From a virus, in the IMG/VR virus record IMGVR_UViG_3300006927_002996, positions 1 through 31,407 of that record: a stretch of DNA of 31,407 bases; one strand, given 5' to 3'. The notes beneath the pieces were generated by a model that worked only from the letters and a program-made list of their open reading frames with translations, was not told where the DNA came from and did not search any database. The stretch's first letter is position 1, and each line of letters starts with the position of its first letter. A program made the position numbers and the translations under genes. Positions 1 through 5,656 of the stretch are shown piece by piece.

Positions 1-47
1 GCGGAAATACAAAGACTGTTACACTAGTTGATTTTAGCGCATCCTAG
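1..47 (+). CDS. C-terminal tail of an upstream gene (uncertain)
   Basis: The frame beginning at base 3 stays open for 14 codons (GNTKTVTLVDFSAS) and stops with TAG at 45-47. The Thr/Val/Ser-rich composition would fit the end of a phage structural protein, but with so few residues this is a guess. A second frame ending at 29-31 is also possible. The 30 bases after 47 hold nothing I can identify before the tmRNA promoter. Confidence 0.3.
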   Translation, partial: GNTKTVTLVDFSAS

Positions 48-76
48 GTCGTTATCCATCACCAAATTTTCTTATT

Positions 77-105
77 TTGAATACTACTTATTATTATGCT
101 ATAAT
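77..105 (+). promoter_or_regulatory. Sigma70-type promoter of the tmRNA gene
   Basis: TTGAAT at 77-82 and TATAAT at 100-105 are separated by exactly 17 nt, and the -10 is preceded by TGC, giving a partly extended -10 element. Transcription would start near 112-117, which is at or just before the mature 5' end of the tmRNA at 117. This implies use of host RNA polymerase. Confidence 0.8.
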
Positions 106-116
106 TAAAAAACTAT

Positions 117-564
117 GGGGGTGTAAAGGTATCGACAGGGTAAGGATAATAATACGTGCAAGGCTGTGTGAGTAGGCACAGTAAAACTACTCAAAACTAT
201 AAATGCCAACGATAACGTTGAAATAGACGATTTCGCGATTGCCGCTTAATCTTCCCGGGTTTCCGATGACCTGGTTACCAAATATCGGATTTACACATAC
301 ACACAAGGAGAAATATTATGAGTAATAAAGAATCAGGATACGGAATTAGAGCAGATTTGCTCACGCTTGCAAGGGACATTCTCTCTGAGAATTTTCATAG
401 CAGGCTTGAATCCGCTGATGATAAGTCGTCTGTGGATGGTTTCACCACGGAAGACGTAGTTCGAGAAGCCGAAAAGCTTTACACTTTTGTTGTAAATCGC
501 TAACCTTGTAAATCGCGTATTATTTGAGATGTTCTGGACGCGGGTTCAACTCCCGCCACCTCCA
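117..564 (+). ncRNA. ssrA: tmRNA (transfer-messenger RNA) containing an embedded protein gene
   Basis: tmRNA rescues stalled ribosomes: its tRNA-like part is charged with Ala and its mRNA part adds a degradation tag. The ends form a 7-bp acceptor stem (GGGGGTG 117-123 with CACCTCC 557-563, one G-U pair), discriminator A564, and a T-arm GCGGG/CCCGC (540-544/552-556) with loop TTCAACT. CCA is not encoded. Helix P2 pairs 148-156 with 516-524 (9 bp) and 159-163 with 504-508. Pseudoknot 1 is CTGTG 164-168/CACAG 177-181 plus GAGTAG 170-175/CTACTC 187-192. The tag frame starts at GCC 205 and reads ANDNVEIDDFAIAA, stop 247-249. Pseudoknot 2 is 255-260/269-274 plus 262-267/284-289. Where pseudoknots 3 and 4 normally lie there is instead a 61-codon gene (318-503). 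Total length of 448 nt exceeds the usual 350-400. The gene is not circularly permuted. Confidence 0.93.
318..503 (+). CDS. Small protein encoded inside the tmRNA
   Basis: This 61-residue protein starts at ATG 318, eight bases after a strong ribosome binding site (AAGGAG, 304-309). It lies wholly between tmRNA pseudoknot 2 and the 3' strand of tmRNA helix P2, and its stop codon (501-503) abuts that strand at 504. It is hydrophilic and charged, predicted mostly helical (DLLTLARDILSENF near residues 13-26; EDVVREAEKLYTFV near residues 45-58), with no signal peptide or membrane segment. I cannot assign a function; it looks like the small conserved helical proteins seen in marine T4-like phages, but that is memory, not a search. 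It is presumably translated from the tmRNA precursor made by the promoter at 77-105. Whether it regulates or depends on tmRNA processing is unknown. Confidence 0.75.
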   Translation: MSNKESGYGIRADLLTLARDILSENFHSRLESADDKSSVDGFTTEDVVREAEKLYTFVVNR

Positions 565-570
565 AATCCA

Positions 571-598
571 CCCAAAACTTTGGGCGTTTCCACCTTTT
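571..598 (+). terminator. Possible intrinsic terminator after the tmRNA
   Basis: CCCAA (571-575) and TTGGG (580-584) can form a 5-bp hairpin with a 4-base loop, extendable to CCCAAA/TTTGGG. T-rich sequence follows, but it is interrupted (cgtttccaccttttaa), so it would be weak. Its place directly after the tmRNA supports the call. Confidence 0.4.
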
Positions 599-631
599 AA
601 ATACTATTTAATATAGATAAAGGAGGTGGAG

Positions 632-1186
632 ATGTCCAAAGTCAATTTGGTTTGCGCTGTATGTAGTAAGCGATTTCTAAGAGACAAGAAAGAATATAAT
701 AGAAGTCAAAAATTTGGAAGGCCATGTTATTGTTCGCGAACATGTTCTGGAAAAGCAAATCAAAAAAGCTTAGGAGAACATCTTGGAGTAGGCAAGCCAG
801 AGTTTTTAACGACAAGAAAGCCAGATGAATATACTCCTTTTAGGTATTTTTTGAGATCTATAAAGAGAAGAGAATATCTAAAAGGCAAAAGTGATATTGA
901 TTTAAAATATCTAAAATATCTTTGGGAGAAGCAGGGAGGAATATGTCCGTTTACTGGGTGGAAGCTTTTATTGCCGGAAGGATCTTCTGTGAGAAAAGAC
1001 AGATCTGTTTATCGTGCTTCGCTTGACCGTATTGACAACTCAAAGGGATACACAAGGGGAAACCTTCGCTATGTATCAATTATGGCCAACTATTGTAGAA
1101 ACGAGTTTTCAGATGAAGAGGTAAAATTGTTCTGTGAAGCAGTGACAAGTTCTAAAAAGGTCAACACTTGGAGCCAAGTGGAGTAA
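632..1186 (+). CDS. HNH homing-type endonuclease
   Basis: A 184-residue protein. Start at ATG 632 is favoured by AGGAGG at 621-626 with 5-nt spacing; an upstream GTG at 626 overlaps that site. The N-terminal 40 residues hold a zinc-binding cysteine set (CAVC near residues 8-11, then CYCSRTC), a DNA-binding knuckle. After a linker, the C-terminal half has the HNH fold pattern: GGICPFTG, then LDRIDNSKGYTRGN, then a late Asn in SIMANYCRN. Free-standing HNH endonucleases of this design are common mobile genes in marine phages and cut a specific DNA site so that the gene is copied into it. It lies 67 nt after the tmRNA 3' end, and a second copy of that 3' end lies at 1558, which suggests the tmRNA gene was the target. 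Confidence 0.85.
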   Translation: MSKVNLVCAVCSKRFLRDKKEYNRSQKFGRPCYCSRTCSGKANQKSLGEHLGVGKPEFLTTRKPDEYTPFRYFLRSIKRREYLKGKSDIDLKYLKYLWEKQGGICPFTGWKLLLPEGSSVRKDRSVYRASLDRIDNSKGYTRGNLRYVSIMANYCRNEFSDEEVKLFCEAVTSSKKVNTWSQVE

Positions 1187-1206
1187 GTTTTATCCGAGAC
1201 AAAAGG

Positions 1207-1235
1207 TTGACATTTACTTCTAAATGGAGTATAAT
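1207..1235 (+). promoter_or_regulatory. Perfect-consensus sigma70 promoter
   Basis: TTGACA at 1207-1212 and TATAAT at 1230-1235 with a 17-nt spacer match the bacterial consensus exactly. Transcription should begin near 1242, upstream of the 93-residue gene starting at 1277. This argues for strong early expression by the host polymerase, independent of the HNH gene upstream. Confidence 0.85.
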
Positions 1236-1276
1236 TGTCTCATTTGAATCCTCGCCAAACAAAGAAGGAGAAGAAA

Positions 1277-1558
1277 GTGACTAACATGTTTGACCCATAC
1301 AAGTATCCAAACTGTATCGATCTAGACGTAAAGTGCGAACACGAGTTCCTGACAATTCGAGAAAACTATTCACGAACGGATTGGGTTCCAGAGGCGTATC
1401 ACGGACAGAAGGGAAAGGTGATCAAATCAGTATTTCCAAAGGCGTTCATTACGGGATCGGCATCATTCCTCTTAGAATTTGAGAACGAGGAGAGGATGTG
1501 GATATCAAGCCTATCAGTTCAGGAATACATGTTTCCGTGGGAGAAAAAAAGAAAATGA
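1277..1558 (+). CDS. Small protein of unknown function in the HNH cassette
   Basis: A 93-residue protein. I take GTG 1277 as the start because AAGGAG (1265-1270) lies 6 nt before it and the promoter at 1207-1235 would start transcripts near 1242. ATG 1286 is an alternative; starts further upstream would overlap the -10 box. The protein is polar, rich in Glu and aromatics, with the segment GQKGKVIKSVFP followed by SASFLLEFENEERMW, reminiscent of a small beta-barrel (KOW- or SH3-like) fold. No catalytic motif is visible. Its TGA stop at 1556-1558 runs into the repeated tmRNA 3' end, so it fills the distal half of the cassette. A gene with its own consensus promoter beside an HNH nuclease could be a host-takeover or anti-defence factor, but that is inference. 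Confidence 0.75.
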   Translation: MTNMFDPYKYPNCIDLDVKCEHEFLTIRENYSRTDWVPEAYHGQKGKVIKSVFPKAFITGSASFLLEFENEERMWISSLSVQEYMFPWEKKRK

Positions 1559-1576
1559 CTCCCGCCACCTCCACCA
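1558..1576 (+). repeat. Second copy of the tmRNA 3' end
   Basis: Bases 1558-1573 repeat the tmRNA 3' end at 549-564 exactly for 16 nt (actcccgccacctcca), covering the 3' half of the T-arm and the acceptor strand. Unlike the first copy it is followed by an encoded CCA (1574-1576). No 5' tRNA half accompanies it, so it is a remnant and not a working RNA gene. This is the pattern left when an element enters an RNA gene and supplies its own replacement 3' end. Confidence 0.7.
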
Positions 1577-1615
1577 ACTTTTCTTTTTTTTCTCTTGTTG
1601 AGACCTATTTAAAGT

Positions 1616-2002
1616 ATGAAACTTATAATGGAAAACTTTAGAAAGTTTATTAATGAAACGGCTGAAATGCCAGCTAAACTATATCATGCAACATATGAAC
1701 ACCTCCTTTCATCAATTCAGACTGATGGTCTTGGCGGTGATAGAGACATCCAATGGGATGATTCACAACGAGGGGTTGTATATTTGGCTACAGATCCATA
1801 TGTTGCAGAGTCGTATGCGGAGACAGCCGAGGCATACGAAGAAAACGAAGATTATGAAATAATTATTTTGGAAATAGATACATCATATTTAGACCAAAGC
1901 CTGTTTCAGATAGATCGCAACGTAATCGGCAATGATGGCGATACCGTGGAATACCACGGCGTTGTACCCCCATCGGCTGTTAAAATTATGGGGTCTTTAT
2001 AA
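1616..2002 (+). CDS. Probable ADP-ribosyltransferase-fold internal head protein
   Basis: 128 residues. Residues 1-14 (MKLIMENFRKFINE) form the leader shared by the five genes here, read as a capsid-targeting sequence cut after Glu14. The rest resembles small ADP-ribosyltransferase / KptA-like folds: LYHATY (22-27) with the His expected to contact NAD, an Ile-x6-Gly-Leu element (34-39), GVVYLATDPYVAESYA (53-68), the strand IIILEID (82-88), and YHGVVPPSAV (113-122) at the C-terminus. T4 packages an ADP-ribosyltransferase (Alt) in its head by the same sort of leader and delivers it with the DNA, so an analogous role on host proteins or nucleic acid is attractive. Substrate unknown; distant KptA- or DarT-like activity is possible. 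It has no good ribosome binding site. Confidence 0.65.
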   Translation: MKLIMENFRKFINETAEMPAKLYHATYEHLLSSIQTDGLGGDRDIQWDDSQRGVVYLATDPYVAESYAETAEAYEENEDYEIIILEIDTSYLDQSLFQIDRNVIGNDGDTVEYHGVVPPSAVKIMGSL

Positions 2003-2286
2003 TGAAACTGATAATGGAAAATTGGAGAAGAACCGTTCTAGAGTTTAATACCGAAACGAAATTAGAAGCAGAAAGCGGAAAAGTTGTACTGAAAACACCA
2101 GATGGTGAATTTTCGATGTCGCCAGAGGAGCTTATGAATATGAAGTCACCTGACTGGGATGATAGTGTGATCGAGATCGAGACACCTGATATGGGGGGCC
2201 GCTCTGTTGATCTGCCGAAGGAGGTTGTTGCAAAATTCTTAAAAAAGCATGGCCTTGCTGAATTTCATAACTTTAAAACTAATTAA
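2002..2286 (+). CDS. Leader-bearing small protein, probable internal head protein
   Basis: 94 residues starting with MKLIMENWRRTVLE, the second copy of the shared leader; cleavage after Glu14 would release an 80-residue acidic protein. The start codon overlaps the upstream stop (TAATG at 2000-2004), so the two genes are translationally coupled. The mature part has beta-rich segments (KVVLKTPDGEFSMS; DSVIEIETPDMGGRSVDL) and ends with a helix (KEVVAKFLKKHGL). I recognise no family. Its stop is followed at once by a tRNA/tmRNA 3'-end-like remnant at 2287. Confidence 0.7.
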   Translation: MKLIMENWRRTVLEFNTETKLEAESGKVVLKTPDGEFSMSPEELMNMKSPDWDDSVIEIETPDMGGRSVDLPKEVVAKFLKKHGLAEFHNFKTN

Positions 2287-2313
2287 GGTTCGACTCCCGC
2301 CCCCACCACCACC
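2287..2313 (+). repeat. Third tRNA/tmRNA 3'-end remnant
   Basis: The sequence ggttcgactcccgc followed by cccaccacca looks like the 3' half of a T-arm, an acceptor strand and an encoded CCA. It is related to, but not identical with, the tmRNA 3' end at 542-564. No cloverleaf can be built from the upstream sequence, which codes for protein. Like the copies at 542-564 and 1558-1576 it is followed by T-rich sequence and a CTATTTAA motif. Confidence 0.55.
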
Positions 2314-2341
2314 TTTTCTCTTTTTGGAGACTATTTAATAT

Positions 2342-2971
2342 ATGAAACTCATAATGGAAAATTGGAGAAGCTTTTTAACCGAGGGCATCGCAACAGATCC
2401 TCGTATCCAAACAGCCATAGATAATCTTTTCGAAATGAGAAAGTTGGGAATCCACCTACAGCAATTCAATGAGGACGTTACAGTAAAATATATTCACCTC
2501 GAAGGAAGGGAGCGGGGATTTATATCTCCGGTTGAAGGATATATTAATATTGAAAAAAGAAAATACTATGCTGGACAATGTTTAGACGGCTGGACAGTAG
2601 AAAGGGCATTTGTTGAAAAAGGTTGGGGTCCGCTATTATACGAGATCGCGATTGAATGGGCATCCAGAAACGGCGGAGGATTAACTCCTGACAGGCAGTC
2701 AGTTTCCGATGATGCAAAAAAGGTTTGGTATAAATATGAATCTAGATCGGACATAATAAAAACACAACTTGATGCCCGTAAGGATGACGGATTAAAACAA
2801 CTGACACCAGATGATCCGTCTGACGATTGCAACCAATATATGTCCGTTCAAGATGTATATCCAGATGATTGGACGACTTCTCCATTATCTAAAATGTACA
2901 GCAAAAATAATCTAGAAGTAATAACACATTTGTTAATATCAAAGAAATTAATATTTAATGATAAGAGGTAA
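2342..2971 (+). CDS. GNAT-like acetyltransferase with capsid-targeting leader
   Basis: 209 residues. Residues 1-14, MKLIMENWRSFLTE, are the shared leader with a predicted cut before Gly15. The centre (about residues 75-150) resembles a phage GNAT group: DGWTVERAFVEKGWGPLLYEIAIEW, with the glycine-rich loop expected to bind acetyl-CoA, then LTPDRQSVSDDAKKVWYKY and an LD-containing helix. In a packaged form it could acetylate host proteins on entry, but no substrate can be inferred. Residues 160-209 have no recognised fold. ATG 2342 is fixed by the leader; the GGAG at 2326-2329 is unusually far from the start (12 nt). Confidence 0.65.
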   Translation: MKLIMENWRSFLTEGIATDPRIQTAIDNLFEMRKLGIHLQQFNEDVTVKYIHLEGRERGFISPVEGYINIEKRKYYAGQCLDGWTVERAFVEKGWGPLLYEIAIEWASRNGGGLTPDRQSVSDDAKKVWYKYESRSDIIKTQLDARKDDGLKQLTPDDPSDDCNQYMSVQDVYPDDWTTSPLSKMYSKNNLEVITHLLISKKLIFNDKR

Positions 2972-2977
2972 TATATT

Positions 2978-3643
2978 ATGAAACTCATAATGGAAAACTG
3001 GCGACATCACTTAAAAGAACAAGGCGATTCTTTTAAATGCCCTCACGGAATGTTCGTTTCTGTAATGCTGCCACCCACTAAGCGTGAAATTGTTATACTG
3101 CCAACTAATAACGAAGGTCCGACTGCTTTTTACAGAAGCACCGGATCCGGAACTGCAGGAAGAAATACAGAAGATATGTGGTTACCTATGGGTGGAGTTG
3201 GACAACATAATGGCGATCCTTGGATCATAAAACTACCTTCTAGTCACCCACAAGCGAAAGGCTCTAAATTCCCCAAAGAAGAATCAGAGTTTTGGAAAAT
3301 TGGAAAGGAACTGGCTCGCTGTTACGAAAGAAGCCCGTTCAAGTCCAAGGATTGGACAGGATATCTTACAAAATTTGAACTCCCTTCCTATGAACAGGTG
3401 GAGGAATACGCAGGTATTTTCCGAATTACTTATGGCGCAATGATTGTCAACCACTGGTTGAATAGTAAGGGTGCGCTAAAAACAGATTGGCAGTCTGGAG
3501 GGATATACGGGTCTGTTAACCATCCGGTATCTGGGGTGGAAAAAGGCTCTGGATATACCACTGACCTCGCAGGGTTAACTGTAAGAGATATTCACAGTAT
3601 GGTATGGAAAAATTCGCAAGAACAAGGCACACACAACATATGA
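2978..3643 (+). CDS. Leader-bearing protein of unknown function
   Basis: 221 residues beginning MKLIMENWRHHLKE, with predicted prohead cleavage before Gln15. Behind the leader is a Cys-Pro-His-Gly (about 20-23), a beta-rich region, and GRNTEDMWLPMGGVG. A helical half follows, containing the segment GKELARCYERSPF. The region YEQVEEYAGIFRITYGAMIVNHWLNS looks like a helical core. No signal peptide or transmembrane segment. I recognise no family; by context it is another packaged protein. It starts 7 nt after the GNAT gene and its stop overlaps the next start (ATGA, 3640-3643). Confidence 0.7.
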   Translation: MKLIMENWRHHLKEQGDSFKCPHGMFVSVMLPPTKREIVILPTNNEGPTAFYRSTGSGTAGRNTEDMWLPMGGVGQHNGDPWIIKLPSSHPQAKGSKFPKEESEFWKIGKELARCYERSPFKSKDWTGYLTKFELPSYEQVEEYAGIFRITYGAMIVNHWLNSKGALKTDWQSGGIYGSVNHPVSGVEKGSGYTTDLAGLTVRDIHSMVWKNSQEQGTHNI

Positions 3644-4194
3644 AACTAATAATTGAAAATTGGAGGTCCTTTTTGGAAGAAGCAAGAATCCCCTTGCCAA
3701 AACTGACACCACCAGACCCTCTCCCCAAACCAATCCCCGGACGTCCAGATATGCCTGGCAGAAAACCGTCACACCAAAGCGACCATCCAGAACAAAGTGG
3801 CAAGCCAAAGACAGTGAAAATAGACGTTGACCCCGAAAACCCAGATATTACAAGGGCACTTGAAATCGCAGATTCTGATTTGCCAGTAAGAAGGTTAAAG
3901 GGCGTAGAAGAATTGCTTGACATATTCAAAGAAGTACCTGAGAATAATCAATTGGCTCTATTTCAAACAGTGGGTTCCGTAATTGAAAAAGTAGAAAGCG
4001 ACCCCGGAATTATTATATCTCCGAGATTACAATCTAAAATAGATGATTTTAAGAGACTGAAAAAAGAAAGAGATGATTTAGAATCTTCTCCAACAGTGGC
4101 TCAGTATGCAAATACTCTGGACATGACGGAAACAATAGAAAATTTAGAATCAATATTGGAATCAATCTTAGGTGGAAAAGATCTTATAAAATAA
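3640..4194 (+). CDS. Proline-rich leader-bearing internal protein
   Basis: 184 residues. I place the start at ATG 3640, which overlaps the upstream TGA, because this gives the leader MKLIIENWRSFLEE and not a 12-residue extension from 3604. After predicted cleavage at Glu14 comes a proline-rich, probably unstructured stretch (about 18-50, repeats of PLPK and PGRP), then an acidic alpha-helical region (about 65-184) with likely coiled coil (KIDDFKRLKKERDDLE; ETIENLESILESIL). The middle (DITRALEIADSDLPVRRLKGVEELLDIFKEVPE) reads like a dimerisation helix. No enzyme motif is visible, so a scaffold-like or DNA-associated core protein is plausible. It is the last of the five leader genes. Confidence 0.7.
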   Translation: MKLIIENWRSFLEEARIPLPKLTPPDPLPKPIPGRPDMPGRKPSHQSDHPEQSGKPKTVKIDVDPENPDITRALEIADSDLPVRRLKGVEELLDIFKEVPENNQLALFQTVGSVIEKVESDPGIIISPRLQSKIDDFKRLKKERDDLESSPTVAQYANTLDMTETIENLESILESILGGKDLIK

Positions 4195-4223
4195 ACTACT
4201 TATAATTAAGAGAGGGTCCCTCT

Positions 4224-5639
4224 ATGTCCAAAAAGAAAGTTCAATTAAGTGATATAAATTGGGGTAATGCACAAACTGGATCTTTAGCCGGTCAAGAAAG
4301 TCATTTAGGTCTTAGCAGAGAAGGGATGATCATATTATCATCTGTGGGCGGATCTAGCATTACTACACCGGCATCCAGCACAGATAATGCAATAGTTAGA
4401 TTTAGCGGCACTGGTGGTTCGACTATTCAAGATTCTTCAGCAACGATAAGTGATGCTGGAATACTTTCTGCGTCCGCAATGACAGTAAGTAGTATTACAG
4501 TTGGTGCTTTATCTGGATCTGGTTTGATAAGAGGACACGCCCTTAGCGGTTCAAGTGTAAAGGGGCATCTTGTTTCAGGATCTAGTGCCACGTTTCATGA
4601 AGCAATAATAACTAGATTAAGCGCAAGTTCTATACACATTGGAACAAATGATGCAGGCGCAGATAGACAAATAACATTTGGAGATACCGGCACCAGCAAA
4701 ACGGTCATAGGCGTTGATAACAGCTTAAACGAATTTGTTATTTATCGTAATAAATCGTTAATTCCAAGCTCGCTGCCATCTGCCGGTCCCGACTTCACTA
4801 TCCAAAGTAGCGAAGTTAACATAGGTAACGGCAACGCTTTGAGAATCGGTGGTGAAGCTTCAGCAACAGATGGAACAGATAGAATCATCAGTTTCAATCA
4901 CGCTACCGCACCAACTTATATGGGCATAGATGATTCTCAGGATGCTTTTGTAATTTCGATTGGAGGAGCTTTTGCTTCTACAAACGCATTCGAGCTTCAC
5001 ACGTCTGGTGAGATACAACTTGGAAAAGGTAAGCTCCAAGTAGATGGCACTGGCGGCGGCTATACCAACGGGACTTATGGTGGGACTAACACACTAGGAC
5101 TTTTCCATGATGCAAGTGATGGTAACAACGGCATAATGATAACTAGGGTCGATCACTCAACAAGTGACGGCGATTTGCTGGGAGGCATCGGCTTTGATTC
5201 GACGGATTGGAAATCACCGAGTAGTATTTTGGAGGCATCAGCATTTATTGCAGCATATGCTGCAGAAGCTCATGGTGCTGAAGACAAGGGCGGTGATTTA
5301 GTATTTGGCACTTCGATGATTAATGATGACGATGATACTGCTTCTCATGAATGGATGAGAATAACTCACGAAGGAAGGGTTGGAATTGGTGTCTCTGGTT
5401 CTTCTGCGGGTACACCCGATAATAGGTTACATGTGTCTAGTCCAAATGGAACTGGAAAATCGACTATGAAGCTAGAACAACTAGACCCAGAAGAACCGTT
5501 TATTCATTTTTCAGGCAGTACAGCAAGTGACCAAACAAAGAGTCTTTCGACAGATACGTCCGTTGGAGCGTTGACTGGTCATGTTAGAGTTAGCATTAAT
5601 GGAACCGATTATTGGATTCCTTATTATGCCGCTAATTAA
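4224..5639 (+). CDS. Tail-fibre-like structural protein
   Basis: 471 residues, Ser/Thr/Gly-rich, without membrane segments. The region STDNAIVRFSGTGGSTIQDS (about residues 52-71) is the kind of segment seen in many phage tail fibres and adhesins, joining a virion-binding N-terminus to repetitive beta structure. Two repeats of the form IGVDxSxxxFVI occur (about 158-170 and 231-243). The C-terminal part has RVGIGVSG and RLHVSS, typical of trimeric fibre shafts, but no intramolecular chaperone domain is evident. It probably binds the host surface or decorates the virion. Short ATG-linked ribosome binding site (gagaggg, 4210-4216). Confidence 0.7.
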   Translation: MSKKKVQLSDINWGNAQTGSLAGQESHLGLSREGMIILSSVGGSSITTPASSTDNAIVRFSGTGGSTIQDSSATISDAGILSASAMTVSSITVGALSGSGLIRGHALSGSSVKGHLVSGSSATFHEAIITRLSASSIHIGTNDAGADRQITFGDTGTSKTVIGVDNSLNEFVIYRNKSLIPSSLPSAGPDFTIQSSEVNIGNGNALRIGGEASATDGTDRIISFNHATAPTYMGIDDSQDAFVISIGGAFASTNAFELHTSGEIQLGKGKLQVDGTGGGYTNGTYGGTNTLGLFHDASDGNNGIMITRVDHSTSDGDLLGGIGFDSTDWKSPSSILEASAFIAAYAAEAHGAEDKGGDLVFGTSMINDDDDTASHEWMRITHEGRVGIGVSGSSAGTPDNRLHVSSPNGTGKSTMKLEQLDPEEPFIHFSGSTASDQTKSLSTDTSVGALTGHVRVSINGTDYWIPYYAAN

Positions 5640-5656
5640 ATTAGGAGAATATAAAA

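Noticed and set aside
117-564. Two-piece, circularly permuted tmRNA, or two unrelated RNA fragments
   Set aside because: The 5' tRNA half comes first and the 3' half last, and both P2 and the acceptor stem pair across the embedded gene, so the order is the ordinary one.
1235-1276. Upstream extension of the 93-residue gene to a TTG at 1235
   Set aside because: It would overlap the -10 box of a perfect promoter, and the ribosome binding site at 1265-1270 fits GTG 1277.
604-2338. CTATTTAA as a phage late promoter
   Set aside because: At 1605 and 2331 it is only 3-4 nt before the start codon, which would give almost leaderless mRNAs. Kept only as a shared border motif.
3516-3929. Minus-strand open frame of 137 codons
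   Set aside because: It crosses the junction of two leader-bearing genes on the + strand and its composition is that of an antisense shadow of proline-rich coding sequence.
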